From assembly GCA_002373675.1 (NCBI GenBank), contig DFLF01000016.1:1-55296 (forward strand): a stretch of 55,296 nt of DNA, in the 5' to 3' direction. Below the pieces are notes generated by a model. The model did not search any database. It was given only the letters and a program-made list of their open reading frames with translations, and was not told the origin of the DNA. Both the position numbers and the translations under genes were made by a program. Of this stretch, positions 32,309 to 41,548 are shown in pieces. The stretch's first letter is position 1. Each line of letters opens with the position of its first letter. Origin of the DNA: Pseudobutyrivibrio sp. UBA3626 (GTDB taxonomy: Bacteria > Bacillota > Clostridia > Lachnospirales > Lachnospiraceae).

Positions 32309-32354
32309 TAATAGACATATCAAGATAAGATGGTACAAAAATGTGGGGTAGTTT

Positions 32355-35300
32355 ATGGAGAGGTATAAGTTTAGTGAAGAAGAGAGAAAGTTCATAGAAA
32401 GAAGCAGTATTCCTTTCGCAATATACCAGTTTATAGATAAGAGAGTAGTTACGGTTGCTTTGTCTGAAGGTCATAGACAACTTATTGGAACGGATACAAT
32501 AGAGGAAGCAATGGCATTAATGGATGATGATATGTATAGGGATATTCATCCAGATGATATTGCTAAGACCGCAAGCGCAGCTCTGAAATTCGCTACAGAA
32601 GATGCAAAGTACGATGTATTATATCGTCTTAAGCATGGTGACGAATGGCTTGTTATACATTCTACTGGTCGTCATGTATATACAGAGGATGGAGTGCGTC
32701 TTGCAGAGGTTAGCTATACTAATGAGGGAGTATATGATCCTAATGTTCATTCATGCATGTTGTCTCTAGATTATTTTCACGAGATGTATTTTCAGAATAA
32801 AGGTACTATGGATAGGACAAGCTTTGATTATCTTACAGGACTTCCTGATATGAATTACTTCTTTGAACTTGCAGAGACTGCACATGAGAAAGCCACAAGA
32901 CAAGGTAAATATTTATCAATGGTTTTCTTAGATCTTAATGGTATGCAGGTATTTAACCAAAGCTATGGTTATAAGGAAGGGGATAACCTTATTAAAGCTA
33001 TGGGTAGACTCCTTGCTAGTACATTTACAAGTGAGAATTGTTGTCGTACAACTGCAGATCATTTTGTCTTCTATGATTTCACAGAAGGACTAGATAAGAA
33101 AATAGAGAAACTGATAGAGGATGCTAAGACTATAAATAGTGGCAGGACACTTCCTGTAAAAATTGGTATTTATAATTCTGCAATTCAAAATGTAAATGCA
33201 GCTACTGCAACTGACAGGGCGAAAATTGCATGTGACACTTGTGGCAGTGTATATGAGTCTTCTGTTAATTACTTTGACATGAAAATGTTAAAGCAGTTTG
33301 AAGATAGAAAATATTTATTTGAGAATCTTGATAAGGCTATGGACGAAGGTTGGATTAAAGTATTCTATCAACCAATTGTAAGAACTGCTAATGAGAAAGT
33401 GTGTGACGAGGAAGCGCTAGTCAGATGGGACGACCCCAAGAAGGGTCTTATGTCACCAGCTGAATTTATACCAATTCTCGAAGATGCCAAAATAGTATAT
33501 AAATTAGATCTTTATGTACTTGATAAGGTATTAGAGAAATTAAAACGGCAAATTGAACTTGGACTTTATGTTGTTCCTAATTCTATTAATCTGTCACGTA
33601 CTGATTTCTATGCTTGTGACATCGTAGAAGAGATAAGAAAAAGAGTTGATGCTTCGGGAGTAGACAGAAGTAGAATAACAATAGAGATAACAGAAAGTAT
33701 CATCATGGATGATATGGAGTTTATGATGGTACAGGTTAACAGGTTCAGAGAGCTTGGGTTTAGAGTGTGGCTTGATGATTTCGGAAGTGGCTATTCTGCT
33801 CCAGATATATTGCAGAAGGTTCGTTTTGATGTAGTAAAGCTAGACAAGGTATTTATAGATCAGATTGAAGAAAATGAAGAAAGCCGCGTAATAATAACAG
33901 AATTATTAAGGTTGTCTAATGGTCTTGGATGTGAGACTGTTGCAGAAGGAGTAGAGACTAAGGGACAATTAGATTTCCTCAACGAGATTGGATGTACCAG
34001 AATACAAGGTTTCTACTATTGCAAGCCTATTACCCATGATGAGATTTTTATGAGATATCAGAAGGGAACACAGATAGGATTTGAGAATCCTGATGAATCT
34101 GAATACTATGAGACCCTTGGAAATGTTAATCTGTATGATGTATCTTTTGCATCGGAAGAAGACAATGAGGCACTACATGATTATTTTAATACGATGCCCA
34201 TGGTTATTCTTGAAATTGATGATGAAGAGATTAATCTTGCAAGAGGCAATAAATCCTTTAGGGAGTTTATGGCTAGACACTACAAAGAGATATATGATGT
34301 CAAGCATGATAAGTTCTCACATGTTAAGACTATATTAAGTGGAACATTTCTTGATGCTTTAGTGGAGTGTAAAGACAATGGTAAGCCAGTGGTTGTAGAG
34401 GCAAGAACTAGAAGTAATGGAATTGTAAATGTTCTTGTTAGAAAGATTGCAACCAATCCGGTTACAGGAGTAGTCGCTCTTGCCTTGACAATACTTGGCT
34501 ATGTTGATGATGATGCAGAGATTAGACATAAAGAAGCTATTGAAAGAATTAATAAGGAAAGGAAAACTTATGCAAGGGTATCGGCTCTATTTGGGGATGT
34601 GTATTGCATTTACAATGTGGACCCGGTAACAGATAGGTATTTCCAATTTGCATTAGAAGATAGATATACTGATATGAGAATTGATATAGAAGGAGAGAAC
34701 TTCTTTGATAATCTCTTGAAATATGGTTTGAGTATGGTATATGAAGATGACAGAGAAGCTTTCAAAAGCGAAGTTTCAAAGGAAATAATACTTAATGAAG
34801 TGCAAAAGAAAGGTATGTTTTCTTATGGAACAAGACTTGTGGTTGAAGGGGAAATCAGATTTGTAGCAATTAGAGCAACTATGATTGAAGAAGATGAAGG
34901 CCGTCAATTAGTTGTTGGTGTAATTGATATTAATGAGCAAGTCAAGAAAGATCTTGAGTATTCTAAGAATCTAAATGTTGCGCGAGCTATGGCTAATCGT
35001 GATACATTGACGGGAGTTAAGAACAAGCATGCATATGTTGATATGGAGATTAAGCTTAATAAACAAATTGAGGAGGGGGAAGAGGTAAAGTTTGCCTTGA
35101 CTGTATTTGACCTTAATGGTCTAAAAGAGATTAATGATACATTTGGTCATCAGGAAGGTGATAAATATATTAGAGAGGGTTGTAAGACAATATGCAATGT
35201 CTTTAAACACAGTCCGGTTTTTCGAATAGGTGGTGATGAATTCGCTGTTATTTCGGAAAATGAAGATTATGATAATATCATTAATCTCGTAAAACAATTT

Positions 35301-35459
35301 GATGGTATTAATGTTAGAAATAAAAAAGAGAATAAAGTAGTTGTCGCTGTTGGAATGGCAAAGTATAATGGTGACAGAAGTGTTGGAGCAGTATTTGCCC
35401 GTGCAGATAAGAATATGTATTCTAACAAGAAACTATTGAAAAATGAAAAAATATTATAA
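32355..35459 (+). CDS. c-di-GMP protein: PAS, degenerate GGDEF, EAL, PAS region, GGDEF
   Basis: 1034 residues, no membrane segments. A PAS-like N-terminus (~1-130) is followed by a GGDEF domain whose active motif reads T-A-D-H-F (residues 233-237), so it is probably inactive or regulatory. The EAL domain is intact: EAL at residues 353-355, SINLSR, EITES, DDFGSGYS, KLDKVFI and ETVAEGVET. A ~300-residue sensory region comes next. The C-terminal GGDEF domain has an intact GGDEF at 959-963 with TLTGVKNKHAY and FDLNGLKEINDTFGH before it. It can probably both make and break c-di-GMP. The surface locus downstream might be a target, as inference. Confidence 0.9.
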   Translation: MERYKFSEEERKFIERSSIPFAIYQFIDKRVVTVALSEGHRQLIGTDTIEEAMALMDDDMYRDIHPDDIAKTASAALKFATEDAKYDVLYRLKHGDEWLVIHSTGRHVYTEDGVRLAEVSYTNEGVYDPNVHSCMLSLDYFHEMYFQNKGTMDRTSFDYLTGLPDMNYFFELAETAHEKATRQGKYLSMVFLDLNGMQVFNQSYGYKEGDNLIKAMGRLLASTFTSENCCRTTADHFVFYDFTEGLDKKIEKLIEDAKTINSGRTLPVKIGIYNSAIQNVNAATATDRAKIACDTCGSVYESSVNYFDMKMLKQFEDRKYLFENLDKAMDEGWIKVFYQPIVRTANEKVCDEEALVRWDDPKKGLMSPAEFIPILEDAKIVYKLDLYVLDKVLEKLKRQIELGLYVVPNSINLSRTDFYACDIVEEIRKRVDASGVDRSRITIEITESIIMDDMEFMMVQVNRFRELGFRVWLDDFGSGYSAPDILQKVRFDVVKLDKVFIDQIEENEESRVIITELLRLSNGLGCETVAEGVETKGQLDFLNEIGCTRIQGFYYCKPITHDEIFMRYQKGTQIGFENPDESEYYETLGNVNLYDVSFASEEDNEALHDYFNTMPMVILEIDDEEINLARGNKSFREFMARHYKEIYDVKHDKFSHVKTILSGTFLDALVECKDNGKPVVVEARTRSNGIVNVLVRKIATNPVTGVVALALTILGYVDDDAEIRHKEAIERINKERKTYARVSALFGDVYCIYNVDPVTDRYFQFALEDRYTDMRIDIEGENFFDNLLKYGLSMVYEDDREAFKSEVSKEIILNEVQKKGMFSYGTRLVVEGEIRFVAIRATMIEEDEGRQLVVGVIDINEQVKKDLEYSKNLNVARAMANRDTLTGVKNKHAYVDMEIKLNKQIEEGEEVKFALTVFDLNGLKEINDTFGHQEGDKYIREGCKTICNVFKHSPVFRIGGDEFAVISENEDYDNIINLVKQFDGINVRNKKENKVVVAVGMAKYNGDRSVGAVFARADKNMYSNKKLLKNEKIL

Positions 35460-35519
35460 AGATATATTTTTAAGGGGAGATGAGGCAGGGGATAACAGAC
35501 TAGTGAAAAGGAAAAGAAA

Positions 35520-36614
35520 ATGAAAGAATTTGATATCCAAGAGTACATGACAAAAGGTGTGGAAAGAGTTGTAAAGGATGCAATTAAAGCCACAGTCAAA
35601 GACCCTAAAGGCAGCGCATTTATGATGAGGTTTGCTACAGCAAGTAAGAAGGCTTCTAAAAAACGAAGGAATAGCGAGAATAATGGAGTACATATTCCAC
35701 CCTTTTTAATTGCTAGTATTACTAGTAGTTGTAATCTTCACTGCGCTGGCTGTTATTCAAGAACTAATCATCAGACAGAAGATTGTGCACCTAAGAATCA
35801 GCTTACTGATGGTGAGTGGAAGAAGATATTTAAAGAGGCAAATGAAATAGGAGTTAGTTTTATCCTTCTTGCAGGAGGTGAGCCTCTGATTCGAAAAGAT
35901 GTAATTAAGACAGCAGGAGAATTCGAAGATATAATGTTCCCTGTCTTTACTAATGGAGTATTTGTTGACGACGAATATTATAATCTCTTTCTTAAGAAAA
36001 GAAATATAATTCCTATAATGAGTATTGAGGGAGGAAAAGAAGCTACTGATTCAAGACGTGGAGAAGGAATATATGACAGGCTTATAGCCAATATGGATAA
36101 ATTCCACGAGAAGAATCTTATATATGGATGTTCTGTTACTGTTACAACTGAGAATATTAAGGACGTTGTATCAGAAGATTTTATATCATCTCTAAGTAGC
36201 AGAGGATGTAAAGCTGTCATATTCGTAGAATATGTTCCTGTTACAGAAGAAAGTAAAGAACTTGCAATTGGTGATAAAGAGAGAGAATTCTTCTCTAGGG
36301 AATTAGACAGACTAAGAGAAGATCATGATGAGATGGTTTTTGTATCATTCCCAGGAGATGAGAAAAGTTCAGGGGGATGTATTGCAGCAGGAAGAGGATT
36401 CTTTCATATTAATTCTCATGGTGGAGCAGAACCTTGTCCTTTCTCACCATATTCAGATATTAACGTAAGAGATACATCATTAAAGGATGCAGTTAATTCT
36501 AAGTTGTTTAGAGCCCTGCAGGCACAAGATATTCTTAAGGATGATCACGATGGAGGATGTGTATTGTTTGAGAAAAAAGAAGATGTAGAAAGAATAATTA
36601 ATAGTTATTATTAA
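35520..36614 (+). CDS. Radical SAM protein of unknown specificity
   Basis: 364 residues. After an N-terminal helical region (~60 residues), CNLHCAGCYS at ~74-83 is the C-x3-C-x2-C cluster motif; AGGEPLIRKD is the SAM-binding GGEP motif. The C-terminus has three more cysteines (GGCIAAGRGFFHINSHGGAEPCPFSPYSD and GGCVLF), a SPASM/Twitch-like second cluster. No precursor peptide is obvious next to it, so I do not assign maturation. It sits between the c-di-GMP protein and the surface locus, 60 bases after the former. Confidence 0.8.
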   Translation: MKEFDIQEYMTKGVERVVKDAIKATVKDPKGSAFMMRFATASKKASKKRRNSENNGVHIPPFLIASITSSCNLHCAGCYSRTNHQTEDCAPKNQLTDGEWKKIFKEANEIGVSFILLAGGEPLIRKDVIKTAGEFEDIMFPVFTNGVFVDDEYYNLFLKKRNIIPIMSIEGGKEATDSRRGEGIYDRLIANMDKFHEKNLIYGCSVTVTTENIKDVVSEDFISSLSSRGCKAVIFVEYVPVTEESKELAIGDKEREFFSRELDRLREDHDEMVFVSFPGDEKSSGGCIAAGRGFFHINSHGGAEPCPFSPYSDINVRDTSLKDAVNSKLFRALQAQDILKDDHDGGCVLFEKKEDVERIINSYY

Positions 36615-36619
36615 GAAAA

Positions 36620-36656
36620 AACATAGGAAGTAGTACTATGTTAGTTCTTTATTTTT
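36620..36656 (+). terminator. Weak terminator after the radical SAM gene
   Basis: A 7-bp stem (36620-36626 with 36636-36642) with a T-rich tail. Confidence 0.5.
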
Positions 36657-36726
36657 GCTTTAAGCTATGATAGAATTGTATCTAAATTAGAACAATGACA
36701 GGTTGTTATTTGAGAAGGAGGCAATT

Positions 36727-38331
36727 ATGGTGAGTAAAAGAAAAGCACTTTTATCTATTGCTTTAGTTCTTGTTCTGGCAATTGGAATAATATTTCCAAT
36801 TGGACTAAGACAGGTTAGAGCAATTGATAGTAGTGTCGATGTTTCATTTGGAAATGGAAATGTACAGGGGGATCCAGGAAGACAAACTGTAACATATAAT
36901 GTGGACGGAACAAATGTTGCTATAACTGTTACAGCGGCAATTAATGTAAATAATAACAAGACTGCATCAATTACAATTAATAATGGTAATGAGCTAGAAG
37001 GAATAAACGTTGGTGCTGCATTTAATCCTGATACAATGGAGATAAAGTTAAGTGCGCAAGATGGATCTGAATTCAGGCTCTCCTGGGATAATAATGTATT
37101 GAAGAATCAAAGTGGAGGAATACCAACAAATGAAGGTCCATTAAGCTTTACCATTGTTAAAAAAGAAGGAGCCGGCGATGATTCTTCCCAGGGTAATCAC
37201 GAATATAAACGTGGCGGAGATACTGTATATTTTGTATGGTTAGATGGTTCTAATGTATATTCCCACGCAATTAATGACGTTATTGGCGTAGATAATAGAC
37301 TTAATTATGTTCCTCTTTCGACTGTTAAGGATGATGATACAGATACAGCATATGATATGAGTAATGGAGAGTATGAATTCTGCTGGAAGGCAATTACTAA
37401 TGGTGCTAACCGGACTACATTGCAAAACTACATGAATTCTGATGAATTTAAGAATGCTTCTGATAAAAGAGAAGCATTAAAAGAGGCAGGCTTTTCAATT
37501 AATCCAGCAATCAACCAATATGATGCTAAGAGAAACAGTACAATTGTAACAAATGGTGATAGAGAGTTTAGAGTTGTAATATATAATGCTGATACCTTTG
37601 AGGGAATTCAATTCTCACAAAACTCTGATGCTTACACATATTTCCCATCATTCTGGGATTCTACATTCTATACAGGAATGCTTGATATATCAGGAACAAC
37701 CAGAGAGAATCCTGCAGAGTATAATACATTCGTATTAGAGCCTACAATCAAATTTGCTATGGCTGATAATTCTAATAGCCCAATAACAAGTCTTGAGGCC
37801 CTTGATGTTCCGAGTGGTGCTGTAACAATCACAGGAAGTGGAACGACTGGATACAATATTAGATTTGCATCACACTTCTTTGACAATGTGGTATTTAGAG
37901 CCACCTCAGCAAATGGAACATACTATATCAAGATTAATAGAGCTGCACTTTCTATAAAAGATAATTTTGGACCAGAGACAACTAATCCGCAGGTAATAGC
38001 TGATTTATATTATGACGAATCTGAGTCTTATACTGATTATGATGTATACGCAACTATTATAGGTGTGGACGGTACAGCGACTCTCCAGAAAGCTGAAGTT
38101 ATTATCGGAGAAGATGAGGGTGGTAATAGGGCTACAGGATATGAAGCTGCCGGAGGAAAAGGTCTTAAGAAAGCAAGCTTTGCCGTTTCTGCTAGTAGAG
38201 ATACGGTAGCTAGTGTAAGATTCAATGTAACTAAGGCTGGCGCTCTTAATTCTGGAACATACGGAGGAACATATGCTGGTTCTAATGATGGTACAGAATA
38301 TAATATAGCAAGTCGTAGGACGATTTATTAA
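36727..38331 (+). CDS. Secreted surface protein, unknown family
   Basis: 534 residues from ATG 36727, after AAGGAGG at 36715-36721. A signal peptide (SKRKALL then LSIALVLVLAIGIIFPIGL, cleavage near VRA-ID) is followed by a beta-rich, Asn/Thr-rich exported protein with many NNN/NGN stretches. There is no transmembrane tail and no LPXTG; it ends in SRRTIY. I do not recognise a domain. The 160-residue protein starts 13 bases after its stop, and the sortase follows, so the three form one surface unit. It may be bound to the surface non-covalently or through its partners. Confidence 0.8.
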   Translation: MVSKRKALLSIALVLVLAIGIIFPIGLRQVRAIDSSVDVSFGNGNVQGDPGRQTVTYNVDGTNVAITVTAAINVNNNKTASITINNGNELEGINVGAAFNPDTMEIKLSAQDGSEFRLSWDNNVLKNQSGGIPTNEGPLSFTIVKKEGAGDDSSQGNHEYKRGGDTVYFVWLDGSNVYSHAINDVIGVDNRLNYVPLSTVKDDDTDTAYDMSNGEYEFCWKAITNGANRTTLQNYMNSDEFKNASDKREALKEAGFSINPAINQYDAKRNSTIVTNGDREFRVVIYNADTFEGIQFSQNSDAYTYFPSFWDSTFYTGMLDISGTTRENPAEYNTFVLEPTIKFAMADNSNSPITSLEALDVPSGAVTITGSGTTGYNIRFASHFFDNVVFRATSANGTYYIKINRAALSIKDNFGPETTNPQVIADLYYDESESYTDYDVYATIIGVDGTATLQKAEVIIGEDEGGNRATGYEAAGGKGLKKASFAVSASRDTVASVRFNVTKAGALNSGTYGGTYAGSNDGTEYNIASRRTIY

Positions 38332-38344
38332 GGAGGGTAATAAT

Positions 38345-38827
38345 ATGAAGAGAATTATAAGAAGAATTGTACCTATCCTTGTAATGGCAATGATACTTGC
38401 ACTTCCTATGGTTTCATTTGCAGCTAATGGTAGGGTTACTGACCTTGAGTCGAAATCACAGAACGGAATAGTTACTATTAATGGTAAATCATCAGAAGCG
38501 TTGTCTGTTGCAATTTTTGTATATGATGAAAGCGGTCAAAATCTATTAGATGTTGGTTCTGCAGTTGTAAATGATGATAAAACATTTACAAGAACTATAA
38601 CACTTCCTGATGGAAAGTATCTTGTCAAAGTTGCAGATTATGAGGGAGGCGATTTTGCTCAGACAATTACAACGACATCTGCTTCGTCTTCGAATGGCAC
38701 AGACCCGGTAGTAGTCAAGAGTTCTAAGACAGATGATATGAATAATCCATATCTTTGGATAGGAATAATTGGTGGAACACTTTTAGTGGGAAGCGGAGTA
38801 ATAGTTTATAGAATTACTAGAGTATAA
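38345..38827 (+). CDS. Small exported protein with C-terminal membrane tail, candidate sortase substrate
   Basis: 160 residues. A signal peptide (RRIVPILVMAMILALPMVSFAANG, cleavage near SFA-AN) precedes an Ig-like domain with NGIVTINGKSSEALSVAIFVY. A Thr/Ser-rich linker leads to S-S-K-T-D-D (residues 126-131), NNPYLW, a hydrophobic segment GIIGGTLLVGSGVIVY and the positive tail RITRV. Spacing and tail are those of an LPXTG-type sorting signal, but LPKTG would be replaced by SSKTD, with aspartate in the glycine position. It is the most likely substrate of the sortase encoded at 38903. Without a real motif it may simply be a membrane protein. Confidence 0.75.
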   Translation: MKRIIRRIVPILVMAMILALPMVSFAANGRVTDLESKSQNGIVTINGKSSEALSVAIFVYDESGQNLLDVGSAVVNDDKTFTRTITLPDGKYLVKVADYEGGDFAQTITTTSASSSNGTDPVVVKSSKTDDMNNPYLWIGIIGGTLLVGSGVIVYRITRV

Positions 38828-38850
38828 ATATGTAGCAAAATATGTTAAAA

Positions 38851-38878
38851 TGGCTCTTGCAATGCAAGGGTCATTTTT
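38851..38878 (+). terminator. Intrinsic terminator between the small surface protein and sortase genes
   Basis: A 10-bp stem with two G-U pairs (38851-38860 with 38864-38873), 3-base loop and five T. It may lower sortase expression relative to the substrates. Confidence 0.7.
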
Positions 38879-38902
38879 GAATTGTTATATAGGATAAAGA
38901 AA

Positions 38903-39817
38903 ATGAGAAAAAAGACTAAATTAAAAAAATCTGATGTAGTAATAATCATAATTCTATCAATTTGTATAATTGCTGCCGCAGTTGCTTTGTATATGTATTA
39001 TTCTATCTCAAATGATTATGAGAAGTCGGATGTATTATATGAGAATACAGTAACAGATTATACAGTGAGAAATGGGGATATGTCAGCACCTTGGTATGAG
39101 ATGCTAGGGGTTAATATGAAGGGATTAAAAGAAAAAAATAATGAAATTATAGGGTGGCTCTTTTTTGAAAACGAAGATATAAGCTATCCAATACTTCGAA
39201 GTGAAGATAATGAGAAATATTATAGAACTGCATATGATAATACAAAGGCTAGTGCAGGCTCTATATTTATGGAAAGTCTCAATACCCCGGATTTTAGTGA
39301 TTTACACACTATTATTTATGGTCATAATATGAAGAATCTTTCTATGTTTGGAAAGCTCAAATATTATAAAGAAAACAACGATTATTATGATTCTCATAAA
39401 TATTTTCAGATAATAATGCCAGATAGGAAATATAGGTATGAAGTCATTGCATATAAGGATGTAGATGCAGAAGGTGATTTCTATACTATATATAAAAAGG
39501 ACTCTAAAGATTTCAAGAACTTTATAGAAGATAAGATATTAAAGGGGTCTCTTATAAATAATAATGTAGAATTAAATGACGATTCACAGGTAGTATCATT
39601 ATCGACATGTACCGCAAGTGATGAGAAGAGATTTGCTGTTTCGGCAGTTAAGATTGATGAAAGAGAAATGGATTCTTATTATATTCCAGAAAGAGTTGAG
39701 GAAATCAAAACTGAGAGTAAAAATGTTAATTATCTTATTTTAATACTTGGAAGCATATTTATTCTAGTTGATATAGGAGTAATTATCTGGATAGTTGTTA
39801 AGAGTAGACATGCGTAG
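38903..39817 (+). CDS. Class B sortase
   Basis: 304 residues from ATG 38903; the alternative TTG at 38882 has no site. An N-terminal membrane anchor (VVIIIILSICIIAAAVALYMYY) is followed by the class B sortase catalytic domain: IIGWLFFENEDISYPILRS, catalytic histidine in TIIYGHNMKNLSMFG, and Cys236 in SLSTCTASDEKRFAV with the catalytic arginine 6 residues later. A second C-terminal hydrophobic segment (YLILILGSIFILVDIGVIIWIVV) is unusual. The classical class B motif is NPQTN-like, which neither neighbour carries. The enzyme joins surface proteins to the wall or to each other. Confidence 0.88.
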   Translation: MRKKTKLKKSDVVIIIILSICIIAAAVALYMYYSISNDYEKSDVLYENTVTDYTVRNGDMSAPWYEMLGVNMKGLKEKNNEIIGWLFFENEDISYPILRSEDNEKYYRTAYDNTKASAGSIFMESLNTPDFSDLHTIIYGHNMKNLSMFGKLKYYKENNDYYDSHKYFQIIMPDRKYRYEVIAYKDVDAEGDFYTIYKKDSKDFKNFIEDKILKGSLINNNVELNDDSQVVSLSTCTASDEKRFAVSAVKIDEREMDSYYIPERVEEIKTESKNVNYLILILGSIFILVDIGVIIWIVVKSRHA

Positions 39818-39846
39818 TTGACGCATATTCGAAAAGGGGCTATAAT
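39818..39846 (+). promoter_or_regulatory. Promoter of the queuosine precursor operon
   Basis: TTGACG at 39818-39823, a 17-base spacer and TATAAT at 39841-39846. The leader is about 30 bases, too short for a preQ1 riboswitch, and none of its conserved sequence is seen. Confidence 0.8.
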
Positions 39847-39884
39847 ACTTGATGTTTTTTAGTACCGATTTTAGAGGTGTATAG

Positions 39885-40304
39885 ATGTATTACGTAAGAA
39901 CAGAAGCTGAATTTGATTCTACTCATTTCCTTAAAGATTATGATGGCAAATGTGGCAACATTCATGGACATCGCTGGAGAGTAGTGGTTGAAGTAAAAAG
40001 CGAGAAATTAAAAGAAGATGTACAGTGTAAGGGCATGGTAATTGACTTTGCTGATTTGAAAGAAGAGCTTAACAGATTATGCGATGATTTTGACCATGTA
40101 TTTATATATGAGAAAGGATCCTTAAAAGAGGCTACAATAAAGGCTTTACACGATGAAGGATTTATAATTAAAGAAGTTGATTTTCGAGCTACTGCGGAAT
40201 GCTTTGCCAAGCATTTCTATGATGAAATGACTAAGGCAGGATTCAATATTAATAGAATTGAAGTATATGAGACTCCAAATAATTGCGCTATTTACGAGGA
40301 ATAA
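39885..40304 (+). CDS. queD: 6-carboxy-5,6,7,8-tetrahydropterin synthase QueD
   Basis: 139 residues. Zinc ligands and catalytic residues are in FDSTHFLKDYDGKCGNIHGHRW (H, catalytic C, HGH), and FDHVFIYEKGS carries the distal conserved histidine; ETPNNCAIYEE has the terminal Glu. It turns 7,8-dihydroneopterin triphosphate into 6-carboxy-tetrahydropterin, the second step to preQ0. It is the first gene of the operon, with queE 9 bases on. Confidence 0.93.
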   Translation: MYYVRTEAEFDSTHFLKDYDGKCGNIHGHRWRVVVEVKSEKLKEDVQCKGMVIDFADLKEELNRLCDDFDHVFIYEKGSLKEATIKALHDEGFIIKEVDFRATAECFAKHFYDEMTKAGFNINRIEVYETPNNCAIYEE

Positions 40305-40313
40305 TTAAGAGCT

Positions 40314-40967
40314 ATGCAGGTTGTTGAGAAATTCGTAAGTATAAATGGAGAGGGCTTAAGAGCTGGTGAGCTTGCAGTTTTTATTAGATTTAAAGGTTGC
40401 AATCTCTCTTGTAGTTATTGTGACACTACTTGGGCCAATGAGAAGGAATGTCCTTATGAAGAAATGAGTCCACTAGATATCTTTAATTATATAAAGTCAA
40501 CAAAAGTAAGAAATGTAACTCTTACAGGAGGAGAGCCCCTTCTTCAGAAAGATATAGATAAACTAATAGATTTAATAGAAGAAGACGATTATATAAGAAT
40601 AGAAATTGAGACAAATGGAGCAGTTGATATAAGAAGATTTTCATCTGATAAAGTAACATTTACAATGGATTATAAGCTTCCACAAAGTGGTATGGAAGAG
40701 AAAATGTTGCTAGAGAATTTCTCATTCTTAAAAGAAAAAGATACTGTTAAATTTGTGGCATCATCGAAAGAAGATTTAGATAAGGCTTATGATATAATTA
40801 AGAAGTATTCATTGATAGAGAAATGTCATGTTTATTTTAGTCCGGTTTTTGGTAATATTGAACCGGATGAGATTGTTGATTATATGATAAGCAATAACAT
40901 GAATGATATTAGACTTCAGATTCAGATGCATAAAGTAATCTGGGATCCAGAGAAAAGAGGCGTATAA
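40314..40967 (+). CDS. queE: 7-carboxy-7-deazaguanine synthase QueE (radical SAM)
   Basis: 217 residues. SINGEGLRAGELAVFIRFKGCNLSCSYCDT holds the C-x3-C-x2-C cluster, TLTGGEPLLQKD the SAM-binding site, and MDYKLPQSGM, KFVASSKED and LQIQMHKVIWDPEKRGV the QueE core. It makes 7-carboxy-7-deazaguanine from carboxy-tetrahydropterin. It is followed after one base by folE, so the two are tightly coupled. Confidence 0.93.
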   Translation: MQVVEKFVSINGEGLRAGELAVFIRFKGCNLSCSYCDTTWANEKECPYEEMSPLDIFNYIKSTKVRNVTLTGGEPLLQKDIDKLIDLIEEDDYIRIEIETNGAVDIRRFSSDKVTFTMDYKLPQSGMEEKMLLENFSFLKEKDTVKFVASSKEDLDKAYDIIKKYSLIEKCHVYFSPVFGNIEPDEIVDYMISNNMNDIRLQIQMHKVIWDPEKRGV

Positions 40968-40968
40968 A

Positions 40969-41544
40969 ATGATAGACGAAAAAGCTATAGAAGAACACAT
41001 AAGAGGAATACTTGTTGCTCTTGGAGATAACCCAGAAAGAGAGGGACTGAAAGATACTCCTAAGAGAGTGGCTAAGATGTATCAGGAAGTGTTCGAAGGC
41101 ATGAACTATACTAATCACGAAATAGCAGAGATGTTTAATGTTACATTTGAAGATGGTATAGAGGATGAAGTTGGTACAGGTGATAGCGTAGTTGTAATGA
41201 GAGATATTGATATATTCTCGTATTGTGAACATCATCTTGCGCTTATGTATGATATGAAAGTTAATGTTGCATATATTCCTAAAGGAAAGGTAATAGGTCT
41301 ATCTAAGATTGCGCGAGTATGTGACATGGTTGCCAGAAGACTTCAATTACAAGAGAAGATAGGAAAAGATATAGCAGATGTTATAAGTGAAATCACTGGC
41401 TCAGAAGATGTGGCAGTGACAATAGAAGGGTGTCATAGTTGCGTAAATGCCAGAGGAATAAAGAAGAATAATACCAAGACATTTACTGCAGAACTAAGAG
41501 GAGAATTCCAGAGAGATCCAAATCTTCAGGTGTACGTGAGGTAG
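40969..41544 (+). CDS. folE: GTP cyclohydrolase I FolE
   Basis: 191 residues. DTPKRVAKMYQEVFEGM, then CEHHLALMYDMKVNVAYIPKGKVIGLSKIARV (zinc Cys/His) and VAVTIEGCHSCVNARGIKK (zinc Cys and catalytic region) are the complete FolE signature. It makes dihydroneopterin triphosphate from GTP, the entry point of both folate and queuosine. Its place inside the que operon shows it is dedicated to preQ0 here; a folate-specific copy might exist elsewhere. Confidence 0.93.
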   Translation: MIDEKAIEEHIRGILVALGDNPEREGLKDTPKRVAKMYQEVFEGMNYTNHEIAEMFNVTFEDGIEDEVGTGDSVVVMRDIDIFSYCEHHLALMYDMKVNVAYIPKGKVIGLSKIARVCDMVARRLQLQEKIGKDIADVISEITGSEDVAVTIEGCHSCVNARGIKKNNTKTFTAELRGEFQRDPNLQVYVR

Positions 41545-41548
41545 CAAC

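Noticed and set aside
39847..39884. preQ1 riboswitch before queD
   Set aside because: The leader after the promoter is about 30 bases and lacks the conserved preQ1 aptamer sequence.
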